A stretch of 64,000 nucleotides of DNA. Origin: Hamadaea sp013361475 (GTDB lineage: Bacteria; Actinomycetota; Actinomycetes; Mycobacteriales; Micromonosporaceae). The DNA is taken from contig NZ_JBFAHM010000007.1 of the NCBI RefSeq assembly GCF_040654195.1, forward strand, positions 124,001 to 188,000. The letters run 5' to 3'. This document shows positions 49,515 to 57,780 of this stretch, one piece after another; the stretch's first letter is position 1, and each line of letters starts with the position of its first letter. Position numbers and translations under genes: made by a program. Below the pieces are notes generated by a model. The model had not been told where the DNA came from, did not search any database, and saw nothing but the letters and a program-made list of their open reading frames with translations.

Positions 49515-51553
49515 CGCACCGACATGTCGTCGGGCGCCCGCTCACCACGCGTGGGGCCGAGCGCAGTGCGGCGGTCGAAGCGGTCGAGGTTCTTGGAGGC
49601 GGTCGACGACAGCTGCCAGGGGACGCTGGTGACCATCACGCCCGGCTCGAAGAGCAGACGGGCCTTCAGCCGCAGCGCGGACTGGTTGTGCAGCAGGTTC
49701 TCCCACCAGTGACCGACGACGTACTCAGGGATGTAGACGGTCACGATGTCGCGGGGCGCGTCCTCACGCTGACGCTTGACGTACTCGATGATCGGCCGCG
49801 TGATCTCGCGGTACGGCGAGTCGATCACGGTCAACGGGATGCCGATGCCGCGGCGGTCCCACTCGTCCTGGATGTGGCGGGTGTCCCCGGTGTCCACATT
49901 GACGGTCAGCGCGGTGATCGAGTCCGGCCGGGACGCCTTGGCGTAGGCCAGCGCGCGCAAGGTCGGCATGTGCAGCTTCGACACCAGGACGATCGCGTGG
50001 TTGCGAGCCGGGAGGATCGGCTTCTCCTCGGTCGGCTCGAGTTCCCGCGCGACCCGGTCGTAATGCTTGCGGATGGCGACCATCAGCGCGTAGATCACGG
50101 CCATCGCGGCGATCGAGATCCAGGCGCCCTTGGTGAACTTGGTGACCAGGACCAGGATCAGGACGAAGCCGGTCAGGATCATGCCGAACGTGTTGATCGC
50201 CCGCGACCGCTTCATCTTGGCGCGGGTCGCCGTATCCCGTTCGGTCCGCAGCAGCCGGTTCCAGTGCCGGATCATGCCGGTCTGCGACAGCGTGAACGAC
50301 ACGAACACGCCGACGATGTAGAGCTGGATCAGCTTCGTGGTCTCCGCGCGGAACGCGACGACGAGGACCGCCGCCGCGGCCGCCAGGAAGATGATGCCGT
50401 TGGAGAAGGCCAGCCGGTCGCCCCGGGTGTGCAGCTGCCGCGGCAGGAACCGGTCCTGAGCCAGGATCGAGCCGAGCACCGGGAAACCGTTGAACGCCGT
50501 GTTGGCCGCGAGCACCAGGATCAGGGCGGTCATCGTCAGGACGATGAAGTAGCCGAACCGGAAGTCGCCGAAGACGGTCTCGGCGAGCTGAGCGGTGACC
50601 GTCGGCTGCTTGGAGAACGGCGCCACGCCCTCGATCTGGCTCTCCGTGCAGCCGATCGCCGGGTTGACCTCGAAACACTCGACGTACTGGAGCTTGGTCT
50701 CGCGGGCCAGCAGGATGATGCCGGCCATCATGGCGATCGAGATCGACCCCAGCAGCAGCAGCGTGGTCGCCGCGTTCCGCGACTTCGGCGGCTTGAACGC
50801 CGGTACGCCGTTGGAGATGGCCTCCACACCGGTCAGCGCGGCGCAGCCCGAGGAGAACGCCCGGACCAGCAGGAAGACGAAGGCGAACCCGGCGCCGACG
50901 TAGAGCCCGTGCTCCGGCTTGATCGTCATGTCGGCACTGGGCGCTCGCAGATCGTCGCCGCTGACGAAGATCCGCCAGACGCCGACGAGGATCATGACGC
51001 CGATCGCCACCATGAACGCGTACGTCGGAACGGCGAAGGCGGTGCCCGCCTCGCGGATGCCCCGCAGGTTCATCGCGGTGAGGACGGCGATCAGGATCAC
51101 CGCGACGCCCACCTTGTGATCGCCGACGTAGCCGATCATGTCGCCGAGGGCGTCCACCCCGGACGAGATCGACACCGCGACGGTCAGGACGTAGTCGACC
51201 AGCAGGGCACTGGCGACCGTCAGGCCGAATTTCGAGCCCAGGTTCACCGTGGCGACCTCGTAGTCGCCACCACCGGACGGGTACGCGTGCACGTTCTGCC
51301 GGTAGGAGGCGACCACGGTCACCATCACCACCGCGACGGCCAGCGCGATCCACGGCGAGTACAGGAAGGCCGCCGCCCCCGCCGCCGACAGCGTCAACAG
51401 GATCTCCGCCGGGGCGTACGCGACCGAGGACAACGCGTCGGAGGCGAACACCGGCAACGCGATCCGCTTCGGGAGCAGCGTGTGATGCAGCCGGTCCGAG
51501 CGGAACGGTCGACCCAGGAGCAGGCGCTTCAGCACGGAGGTCGGGTTCGGCAC
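49511..51553 (-). CDS. APC-superfamily permease, KimA-like potassium transporter
   Basis: The 680-residue protein has 12 predicted membrane helices (first at about residues 43-65, PVFASDALSSVAYAPAEILL) and a soluble C-terminal domain (about 520-680, ARNHAIVLVSKLHMPTLRAL). This layout and sequence style resemble KimA/YdaO, a proton-coupled potassium importer that binds c-di-AMP. The homologue Rv2690c is next to the two TrkA genes, as here, which supports a role in potassium. Amino-acid transport is the less likely alternative. It is divergent from trkA and overlaps the RNA methyltransferase gene by 4 bp. Confidence 0.85.
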   Translation of the reverse strand: MPNPTSVLKRLLLGRPFRSDRLHHTLLPKRIALPVFASDALSSVAYAPAEILLTLSAAGAAAFLYSPWIALAVAVVMVTVVASYRQNVHAYPSGGGDYEVATVNLGSKFGLTVASALLVDYVLTVAVSISSGVDALGDMIGYVGDHKVGVAVILIAVLTAMNLRGIREAGTAFAVPTYAFMVAIGVMILVGVWRIFVSGDDLRAPSADMTIKPEHGLYVGAGFAFVFLLVRAFSSGCAALTGVEAISNGVPAFKPPKSRNAATTLLLLGSISIAMMAGIILLARETKLQYVECFEVNPAIGCTESQIEGVAPFSKQPTVTAQLAETVFGDFRFGYFIVLTMTALILVLAANTAFNGFPVLGSILAQDRFLPRQLHTRGDRLAFSNGIIFLAAAAAVLVVAFRAETTKLIQLYIVGVFVSFTLSQTGMIRHWNRLLRTERDTATRAKMKRSRAINTFGMILTGFVLILVLVTKFTKGAWISIAAMAVIYALMVAIRKHYDRVARELEPTEEKPILPARNHAIVLVSKLHMPTLRALAYAKASRPDSITALTVNVDTGDTRHIQDEWDRRGIGIPLTVIDSPYREITRPIIEYVKRQREDAPRDIVTVYIPEYVVGHWWENLLHNQSALRLKARLLFEPGVMVTSVPWQLSSTASKNLDRFDRRTALGPTRGERAPDDMSVR

Positions 51554-51681
51554 ACCCGCAGCCTACGGCTCTTCGGCTCGGTTGTGCGGTTCGGCCCGCC
51601 CCGACGATCTTCTCCGGCCGGGTGGCCTGCCTACCGCCACCCGGGTATGGCACGCTCACAGGTGAGCGACAGGAGGCGCTG

Positions 51682-52344
51682 GTGCATATCGTGATCATGG
51701 GCTGCGGACGGGTGGGATCCACCGTCGCGCACAGCCTGGAGAGCCGAGGTCACTCCGTGGCCGTCATCGACCAGGACGGCGACGCGTTCCGCCGGCTGCC
51801 GGCCGACTTCTCCGGGATCACCGTCACCGGGGTCGGCTTCGACCGCGAAGTCCTGATCCAGGCCGGAATCGAACGGGCCGACTGCTTCGCCGCGGTCTCC
51901 AGCGGCGACAACTCCAACATCATCTCGGCCCGGCTGGCCCGGGAGACGTTCGGCGTGCCGAACGTCGTGGCCCGCATCTACGACCAGAACCGCGCCGAGG
52001 TCTACGAGCGGCTGGGCATCCCGACCGTCGCCACCGTCCGCTGGACCGCCATGCGTGTCGTCCGGCATCTGCTCCCCGAAGACACCGGCGAGGTCTGGCG
52101 CGACCCGACCAGCGTCGTGTCGATCGTCGAGGCGCCACTGCACGCGGACTGGATCGGCCGGCCGCTCGCCGCGATCGAGGAGGCCTCCGGCACGCGGGCG
52201 GCATACGTCATGCGCTTCGGACTGGGCATCCTGCCCACCGCCTCGACCGTCCTGCAGGACGGAGATCAGCTCTTCATGCTGGTCACCGACGAGATCGCCG
52301 CGGCTGTCCGCAAGGTCACCGGCTCCGCCCCCATCGCACACTGA
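51682..52344 (+). CDS. TrkA-family potassium uptake regulator (CeoB-like)
   Basis: The 220-residue protein has an N-terminal Rossmann RCK domain (VHIVIMGCGRVGSTVAHSLE, GxGxxG) and a C-terminal RCK_C domain. GTG 51682 follows AGGAGG. With the next gene (9 bp downstream) it forms a pair matching M. tuberculosis ceoB-ceoC (Rv2691-Rv2692). These are cytoplasmic gating subunits that bind NAD(H) or ATP. The transporter partner is probably the divergent KimA-like permease or a Trk channel elsewhere. Confidence 0.93.
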   Translation: MHIVIMGCGRVGSTVAHSLESRGHSVAVIDQDGDAFRRLPADFSGITVTGVGFDREVLIQAGIERADCFAAVSSGDNSNIISARLARETFGVPNVVARIYDQNRAEVYERLGIPTVATVRWTAMRVVRHLLPEDTGEVWRDPTSVVSIVEAPLHADWIGRPLAAIEEASGTRAAYVMRFGLGILPTASTVLQDGDQLFMLVTDEIAAAVRKVTGSAPIAH

Positions 52345-52353
52345 GGAGTCCGC

Positions 52354-53013
52354 ATGCGCGTCGCCATCGCCGGAGCCGGCAACGTCGGCCGCTCGATCGC
52401 CCAGGAGCTGGTCGAGAACGGCCACCAGGTGCTGCTCATCGAGCGCCTGCCGAAGATGTTGCGGCCGGAACGCGTACCGGCCGCGGAGTGGGCGCTCGCC
52501 GACGCGTGCGAGCTGTCCAGCCTCCAGGAACTCGACATCGCCAGCTGTGACGTGGTGGTCGCGGCGACCGGCGACGACAAGGTCAACCTGGTGGTCTCCC
52601 TGCTGGCCAAGACGGAGTTCGCGGTCGGCCGCGTGGTCGCCCGGGTCAACCGGGCGGAGAACGAATGGCTGTTCACCGAGCAATGGGGCGTCGACGTCTC
52701 GGTCAGCAAGCCGCGCCTGATGGCCGCGCTGGTCGAGGAGGCGGTCACGGTCGGCGACCTGGTCCGGCTGATGACCTTCCGGCAGGGCGAGGCCAACCTC
52801 GTGGAGATCACCCTGCCGTCGACCGCGCCCTACGTGGGACGCCCCGTCCGTGAGGTGCCCCTGCCGCCGGACTCCGCCCTGGTCGCCATCGTCCGCGGCC
52901 GGCGCGTCATCGCGCCCAGCCCGGACGACCCCATCGAGGCGGGCGACGAGCTGATCTTCGTGTGCACGGCCGCGGTCGAGGAAGAGGTACGCGCGACGCT
53001 CCTCGGCGTCTAA
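52354..53013 (+). CDS. TrkA-family potassium uptake regulator (CeoC-like)
   Basis: The 219-residue protein starts MRVAIAGAGNVGRSIAQELV (GxGxxG) and has a typical RCK_N Rossmann domain. A C-terminal RCK_C domain follows (VEITLPSTAPYVGRPVREVP, GDELIFVCTAA). It is the second half of the trkA pair and likely forms heteromers with the product of the preceding gene. A family 3 palindrome lies 8 bp after its stop. Confidence 0.93.
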   Translation: MRVAIAGAGNVGRSIAQELVENGHQVLLIERLPKMLRPERVPAAEWALADACELSSLQELDIASCDVVVAATGDDKVNLVVSLLAKTEFAVGRVVARVNRAENEWLFTEQWGVDVSVSKPRLMAALVEEAVTVGDLVRLMTFRQGEANLVEITLPSTAPYVGRPVREVPLPPDSALVAIVRGRRVIAPSPDDPIEAGDELIFVCTAAVEEEVRATLLGV

Positions 53014-53021
53014 CCCCTTCG

Positions 53022-53098
53022 CATGATCATTGCGTCAGCCATGCTGTTTCGCGCGGCGAAATGCCCGTTCTCACAGCATGGCTGACGCAATGATCATG
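53022..53098. repeat. Perfect palindrome, repeat family 3 copy 2
   Basis: Arms 53022-53047 and 53073-53098 (26 bp) are exact reverse complements around a 25-nt loop. The stop codon of the DUF3159 gene lies inside the right arm. Compared with copy 1, CGCGTCA becomes TGCGTCA with the matching change in the other arm. Confidence 0.97.
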
Positions 53099-53807
53099 AC
53101 AGCGAGTTCTCGGCGGCGCGGATGCGCCGGACGGCGTACACCGTCAGCGCCAGGAGCAGCAGATAAGGCGGGTAGCCGAGCACGATCCGGGCGATGCCCA
53201 GCGCGACGTCGGCGTGCGCGAGGTAGAGCAGGTACTGCAGACCGGCCTTGACGATGTAGGTGGCCGCCCACAGCACGGTCAGCCAGGCGAACGCGCGGAC
53301 GAGCCGGGGCTCGCCCCGCCAGCCCTTCTTGCCGCCGTCGGCCACGACCGAGTAGATCCAGCCCACCAGCGGCTGCCGGAAGGCCACCGACGCCAGCAGG
53401 GCGATGCCGTAGCAGAGGCTGTAGATGATCCCGGGCAGGTAGAACGAGCGTTCCTCGCCCGACCGCCAGGCCAGCACGGCGCCGAGGGCGATCCCGACGA
53501 GGCCGTTGACCGCGAACCGCACCGGCTTGCCCTGGGCCAGCCGCCACCCGGCCAGCCCGACCGCGACCGCGACGGACGCGATGATGGCGAGCTTGAGCGC
53601 CGGCTTGTCGCCCAGCATGCCGAAGCTGCCGTCCGAGACGACCGCGCCGAGGATCATGTTGGCGACGATGAAGACGAGCACCGGAATGCCCGACTCGACC
53701 AGCCCCCGCCAGCCACCGAGCTGCTCGGCCATCTGCTCCGACAGCGGCGGCAGCTTGTCCGGGTCCTGCTCCTGGGTCGCGACAGAGCCACGCGCGTCCT
53801 CGGTCAT
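53094..53807 (-). CDS. DUF3159 membrane protein
   Basis: The 237-residue protein has six predicted membrane helices after a short polar N-terminus (LPPLSEQMAEQLGGWRGLVE is typical of DUF3159). The core segments include IPVLVFIVANMILGAV and FYLPGIIYSLCYGIALLASV. The function is unknown. M. tuberculosis Rv2693c is in the same relative position behind ceoB-ceoC. The stop TGA and last codons come from the family 3 palindrome. It lies 7 bp after the OB-fold gene. Confidence 0.88.
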   Translation of the reverse strand: MTEDARGSVATQEQDPDKLPPLSEQMAEQLGGWRGLVESGIPVLVFIVANMILGAVVSDGSFGMLGDKPALKLAIIASVAVAVGLAGWRLAQGKPVRFAVNGLVGIALGAVLAWRSGEERSFYLPGIIYSLCYGIALLASVAFRQPLVGWIYSVVADGGKKGWRGEPRLVRAFAWLTVLWAATYIVKAGLQYLLYLAHADVALGIARIVLGYPPYLLLLALTVYAVRRIRAAENSLS

Positions 53808-53814
53808 CGGTGCC

Positions 53815-54213
53815 TCACTTCGGGGCGTCGAGCGAATAGTGCGGGTTGTAGATGACCTTGCGACCGTCCCGGACGGCGACGCGCCCGGCGGCGGTCAGCG
53901 CCCGGCCAGGTTCGATGCCGGCGATGTGCCGCCGGCCCAGGAAGACGAGCGTCACGACGTCGGTGCCGTCGTAAAGCTCCGCCTCCAGCGTCGGCAGGTT
54001 CGTCCGCGGCGTGTAAACCACGGTGCGCAGCCGCCCGGACAGCTTGACCAGCTGCCCACGGCGTACGCGGTCGGCGCAGACGCAGTCGGCCTTCGCGCTC
54101 TCGCGCCGGACCTCCTCCGACTCCAGCTCTTGATCACTCGCGGTGAATTTCCGCAGGAAGCGCCGCAGACCGGACGCCTCCGGCTGGGACTGATGATCCT
54201 CGACGGCCGCCAT
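53815..54213 (-). CDS. OB-fold nucleic-acid-binding protein
   Basis: The 132-residue protein has an OB-fold of about 90 residues (VRRGQLVKLSGRLRTVVYTP, PTLEAELYDGTDVVTLVFLG, HIAGIEPGRALTAAGRVAVR). It matches the RecG-wedge-like OB proteins found downstream of dut and DUF3710 in actinobacteria (M. tuberculosis Rv2694c). The role is unknown; RNA or DNA binding is inferred from the fold. ATG 54213 is preferred over the TTG at 54237. Confidence 0.85.
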   Translation of the reverse strand: MAAVEDHQSQPEASGLRRFLRKFTASDQELESEEVRRESAKADCVCADRVRRGQLVKLSGRLRTVVYTPRTNLPTLEAELYDGTDVVTLVFLGRRHIAGIEPGRALTAAGRVAVRDGRKVIYNPHYSLDAPK

Positions 54214-54269
54214 GACCCCGTCGTCACACCCTCTCAAGCATCAATGCGACTTCTCTAGCGTACGTCGAT

Positions 54270-55016
54270 TCATGCCCGGCGGGGCCGGGGCGAAGGCTTG
54301 CGCTTCAGGTCACCGCTCGGGGCAGTGGCGGTCAGACTGGGTTCGGCCCCGTCGGCGGCCTGAGCGGCGGCGGCGTCGGCCATTTCGCGGGGCAGCCGGA
54401 GCAGCAGCGGCTCCCGGACCGGCTTGGCCTCCGGCCCCCGGGCCACCACGAGCCCGTGCAGGCACTCGACGAGGGGCTCGGCGGTGTCCGGGTCGATCGC
54501 CGCCGGACCCTGATAGACGCCGCGCACCATCCACCGCGGCCCGTCCACGCCGACGAACCGCAGGTCCGTCAGGCCCTCCGGAGTACGCACCCGGGCCCGC
54601 AACTCGGTGCCGTAGACACCGGGCTCCTCCTCGGCGGCCACTCCGTCGTCGAACAGGGACTTGCGGATCTCGGCGCGTACCTCGTCCCAGATGCCCTCGC
54701 CGCGCGGGGCGGCGAAGACGCCGAGCTGAAGAGCGCTGTCCCCGTGGACCAGGACCACCTGCTGAATGATCCCCTCGGCGTCGGCCTGCACCCGCAGATC
54801 CACCCCGTCGATCGCCGGGACGAGCAGGGCGCCCAGGTCGAGCCGGGCGACCCCGGCCGGCGCCTCGGCCTGGTCGTAGGGGCCGATGTCCACCGGCGAC
54901 TGCGCGGCGGCCTCCGGCGGGAGGTCGTCGGCTTCGGCCGGGGGACGGCGTTCCGCGCCGCGCCGAGGTGCGTCGGCCTTCGCGTGTCGGCCGCTGCGCT
55001 GGCGAGAGAACATCAC
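54270..55016 (-). CDS. DUF3710 family protein
   Basis: The 248-residue cytoplasmic protein has a charged N-terminus (RQRSGRHAKADAPRRGAERR) and the DUF3710 core: PVDIGPYDQAEAPAGVARLD, LLVPAIDGVDLRVQADAEG, LQLGVFAAPRGEGIWDEVRA, and WMVRGVYQGPAAIDPDTAEP. The function is unknown. Its start overlaps the dut stop by 4 bp, an actinobacterial arrangement that suggests a link to nucleotide metabolism. Counterpart: Rv2696c. Confidence 0.9.
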   Translation of the reverse strand: MMFSRQRSGRHAKADAPRRGAERRPPAEADDLPPEAAAQSPVDIGPYDQAEAPAGVARLDLGALLVPAIDGVDLRVQADAEGIIQQVVLVHGDSALQLGVFAAPRGEGIWDEVRAEIRKSLFDDGVAAEEEPGVYGTELRARVRTPEGLTDLRFVGVDGPRWMVRGVYQGPAAIDPDTAEPLVECLHGLVVARGPEAKPVREPLLLRLPREMADAAAAQAADGAEPSLTATAPSGDLKRKPSPRPRRA

Positions 55017-55513
55017 TGCATCGCCTTTCCGATCGGGGCGCCGGTGAGACTACCGGCCGCGAGCGCGGCGTGACCACCGGTCGATCCGTGGCCGCCGTCG
55101 CCGCGTACCGACTCCGGCAGCTCCTCGACGCGATGGAACGCAGCCCTCTCCACCCGTTGTACAACAAGCTGAGCGATCCGGTCACCCCGAGTGACCTGCG
55201 CGGTGTTCCGGGGATCATGGTTGATGAGATTGACGAGGATTTCGCCCCGATAGCCCGCGTCGACCGTGCCGGGCGCGTTCAGCACCGTGAGACCGACTTT
55301 GGCGGCGAGCCCGGACCGCGGATGCACGAGGCCGACGAAGCCCTCCGGCAGCGCTATGGCCACCCCGGTACGCACCATGCGCCGCTCGCCGGGCGCGATG
55401 GTCACGTCCTCGGCCGCCACGAGATCGGCTCCGGCGTCACCGGGATGCGCGTACGCCGGCATCGGCAGCTCGGCGTCGAGCAGGCGCACGGCGATCTCAA
55501 CCTGACTGGTCAT
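55013..55513 (-). CDS. dut: dUTP diphosphatase (dUTPase)
   Basis: Dut hydrolyses dUTP to dUMP and keeps uracil out of DNA. The 166-residue protein carries all five motifs: AGADLVAAED (I), HPRSGLAAKVGL (II), GTVDAGYRGEILVNLINH (III), GDRIAQLVVQRV (IV) and RGDGGHGSTGGHA (V). The enzyme forms a trimer. It leads the dut-DUF3710 operon and is divergent from the DUF3093 gene. The order equals Rv2697c-Rv2696c. Confidence 0.96.
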   Translation of the reverse strand: MTSQVEIAVRLLDAELPMPAYAHPGDAGADLVAAEDVTIAPGERRMVRTGVAIALPEGFVGLVHPRSGLAAKVGLTVLNAPGTVDAGYRGEILVNLINHDPRNTAQVTRGDRIAQLVVQRVERAAFHRVEELPESVRGDGGHGSTGGHAALAAGSLTGAPIGKAMQ

Positions 55514-55623
55514 GCTTGAACCTCCGGGGGAAGGACCTTACCGAGTGCTCCAGTCGGACGGTGAGGCGCGTCTCGAGGCGCGCGGCGTCCGCCGCCCGCC
55601 AAGCCCGGCGGCCACCCGCCGGG

Positions 55624-55629
55624 TACCCT
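55624..55629 (+). promoter_or_regulatory. -10 box for a probable leaderless transcript (DUF3093 gene)
   Basis: TACCCT lies eight bases before ATG 55638, with no ribosome-binding site between. Confidence 0.4.
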
Positions 55630-55637
55630 CGGTCACC

Positions 55638-56144
55638 ATGGCACCCGCACGGACAACGGCGACACCCCGTCTCACGGAACGGCTCACCGTCCCCTGGTGG
55701 TGGTGGCCGTTGGGCCTCGCTTTCGCGACGCTCGCCGCCGGTGAGATCGGACTCGGCGCCCCGGGCCCACGAGGCTGGGTGCCGTTCGCTCTGCTGCTGC
55801 CGCTGACCGCCGGGCTGCTGCTGTGGTTCTCCCGGCTCCGGCTGCGGATGACCGAGGCGGAGAGCCGGCCGGAGTTCGAGATCACCTTCGGCAACGACCG
55901 AGCCCACCTGCCGCTGAGCGCCGTCCGCGAGGTCGTCGCGCTGGACGCGGCGGGTCGTGCCCAGCTTCTCGGACCGCAGGCGGACCCGAACGCCTTCGTC
56001 GTGCTGCGGCCCTGGATCGGGACGGCGGTGCAGATCGTCCTCGACGATCCGGCCGACCCCACGCCTTATTGGCTGGTCTCCACCCGGCACCCGGTGCGCC
56101 TGGCCGAGGCGCTTCGCGAGCGGCTCCCCGCTCAGGCCGCCTGA
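55638..56144 (+). CDS. DUF3093 membrane protein
   Basis: The 168-residue protein has two membrane helices (about residues 20-40 and 47-66, starting at LTVPWWWWPLGLAFATLAAG) and a cytoplasmic C-terminal PH-like domain. That region includes AVREVVALDAAGRAQLLGPQ and a Tyr/Trp-rich stretch, TPYWLVSTRHP. This matches DUF3093. The function is unknown. Its position opposite dut equals Rv2698 in M. tuberculosis. Confidence 0.88.
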   Translation: MAPARTTATPRLTERLTVPWWWWPLGLAFATLAAGEIGLGAPGPRGWVPFALLLPLTAGLLLWFSRLRLRMTEAESRPEFEITFGNDRAHLPLSAVREVVALDAAGRAQLLGPQADPNAFVVLRPWIGTAVQIVLDDPADPTPYWLVSTRHPVRLAEALRERLPAQAA

Positions 56145-56146
56145 GC

Positions 56147-57010
56147 TCAGCTGGGCGGCAGGGATGGCGGCAGGCCGGGTCCTGGCAGCGCGGGCCGGCG
56201 CCGCAGGCGCAGATCGCGTTTGAGGGCCTCCCCCAACGCCTTCGTGGAGCGCCGGTTGAGGTAGCTGGCGACGGCCGCCCCGGTCAGCAGTGGACCGAGG
56301 GTGGTGAGGTTCCGGCCCAGCCGCTGGACGATCATGTCGCGCAGCTCCTTGCGGGCGGCGGTACCGAGGATTGACGCGACCCCACCGCCGGGCAGGAACG
56401 GGTTCACCCCGCGCTTACGCGCCCAGGCGTGCAACAGGGCGGCCGACCGCTGCGCCGTGCTGCCCTGGACCGGCTGCCCGTAGACCTCGTGCAGTTCGCC
56501 GATGAGCTTCAGTTCGATGCCGATGACCGCCACCGTCTCGACGGCCAGCAGGACCGGAGTGGACAGCAGCGTCGGCGGCACCGCCCACTGCACCGAGCCG
56601 ACACCGCCGCCGACGGCGCCGATCCCGGCGGTCGACCGGGCGGCGTTGCGGATCAGCCGCTCCGCCAGCTCGTCACCGTCCAGATCGGGGAAGTGCCGGC
56701 GCAACGTCTCATAGTCGCGTACGGGCACGTGCGGAGCCAGATCGGCCACCGCGTCGGTGACCCAGCGGACGGCCTTGCCCGGCTGGAAGAGCTTGCCGAC
56801 GCCGCGCCCGCGAAGCGCGGTGACCATGCGGGAGATCGCCTTGCGCCGGCTAGCGCTGTCCAGATCGGACTCCGCCAGCTCGGCCACCGCCTTGCTGAAG
56901 CCGTCGACGTCAGCGGCCTTCTCGTCGAAGGTGTCGGGCGGGCCGGCCGGGTCGCCGGTACGGCCGGTGCCCGGCACGTCGTCGCCGGGCACCGCTTTCT
57001 CGCTCGCCAT
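56147..57010 (-). CDS. Conserved hypothetical protein, possibly EcsC-like
   Basis: I do not recognise the family with certainty. The 287-residue protein has a charged N-terminus with a short Asp/Glu-rich helix. The middle section (SAGIGAVGGGVGSVQWAVPP, LSTPVLLAVETVAVIGIELK) is amphipathic to hydrophobic, and the C-terminus (about 225-270) resembles EcsC-type membrane-binding helices. ATG 57010 follows AGGAGG at good spacing; upstream Met codons lack this. It ends 3 bp from the convergent DUF3093 gene and has no counterpart that I know of at this position in mycobacteria. Confidence 0.75.
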   Translation of the reverse strand: MASEKAVPGDDVPGTGRTGDPAGPPDTFDEKAADVDGFSKAVAELAESDLDSASRRKAISRMVTALRGRGVGKLFQPGKAVRWVTDAVADLAPHVPVRDYETLRRHFPDLDGDELAERLIRNAARSTAGIGAVGGGVGSVQWAVPPTLLSTPVLLAVETVAVIGIELKLIGELHEVYGQPVQGSTAQRSAALLHAWARKRGVNPFLPGGGVASILGTAARKELRDMIVQRLGRNLTTLGPLLTGAAVASYLNRRSTKALGEALKRDLRLRRRPALPGPGLPPSLPPS

Positions 57011-57088
57011 GGAAGGCCTCCTACCGCGTCGTGGGCTTGAGAACAGTTGACCCGACGGGGTCAACCATCGCTACCCCGAACAGCTGGA

Positions 57089-57385
57089 TCAGATGCACTC
57101 GCGGCAGATCGGCAGGCCGTTCTTCTCACCGGCCAGCTGGCTGCGGTGGTGCACCAGGAAGCACCGCGAACAGGTGAACTCGTCCGCCTGCAGGGGCACC
57201 ACCTTGACGCTGAGCTCCTCGTCGGTGAGGTCGGCTCCGGGCAGCTCGAAGCTTTCCGCCACCTCGGTCTCGTCGACGTCTACGCTGCCCGACTGCGAGT
57301 CGACGCGACGGGCCTTGAGTTCCTCAAGGCTGTCTTCGCCGAGTTCGGCCTCGTCACGGCGCGGGGCGTCGTAGTCGGTCGCCAT
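57089..57385 (-). CDS. DUF4193 zinc-ribbon protein
   Basis: The 98-residue protein starts MATDYDAPRRDEAELGEDSL and has an acidic helix (EELKARR). It ends with a zinc ribbon of two C-x-x-C pairs (EFTCSRCFLVHHRSQ and LPICRECI). This is the actinobacterial DUF4193 family, Rv2699c in M. tuberculosis. A role in RNA polymerase or ribosome association is conceivable but not shown. The start at 57385 fits the family. The 395-bp region 57386-57780 lies between it and cei. Confidence 0.92.
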   Translation of the reverse strand: MATDYDAPRRDEAELGEDSLEELKARRVDSQSGSVDVDETEVAESFELPGADLTDEELSVKVVPLQADEFTCSRCFLVHHRSQLAGEKNGLPICRECI

Positions 57386-57780
57386 CGGTTCTCTCACACT
57401 CCACTAACTCGAATTCCTGCGGTGCGTCTGCGCCGCGCCGCGCGTGGGCGTCGTCGGCCGGTCCCAACGGACGCGGCACAATACCTCGCCTGTGTCGGTG
57501 ATGTACGCCCAAGCGCGCCGGGATGTTCCCAATGTGACTGAGCCGACAGCCGAGCGAGACAAAAGTAGGGTCGGCCGCCCCCCGAACATCGTCGGCGCGC
57601 CGATGGATATTCCGCCTTTCCGCCGGGTCCTGCCCTCGGGGGCCGCGTCCAACGGTTACCCTCACCGTGCTGGGCCGGTACGCGTCACCCTGTCCGGCGG
57701 GCGAAACAGCTCGCCGGCGTCGGCGCGTCGCCCCCTATTCCGCCACATCACATCGCCTGACATCGACGGGGAGCTGGGAC
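57386..57780. other. Divergent intergenic region between DUF4193 and cei
   Basis: This region has no gene I can support. A minus-strand frame at 57404-57652 (82 codons) contains a gene-like stretch (WAYITDTGEVLCRVRWDRP), but its start and context do not look like a gene. No clear promoter hairpin or riboswitch was seen. Confidence 0.35.

Noticed and set aside
51554..51681. Riboswitch in front of the KimA-like gene
   Set aside because: The divergent gap is only 128 bp and shows no ydaO-type conserved words.
57404..57652. Minus-strand 82-codon frame upstream of DUF4193
   Set aside because: Only a short gene-like stretch, no convincing start, and it lies in a region expected to hold two divergent promoters.
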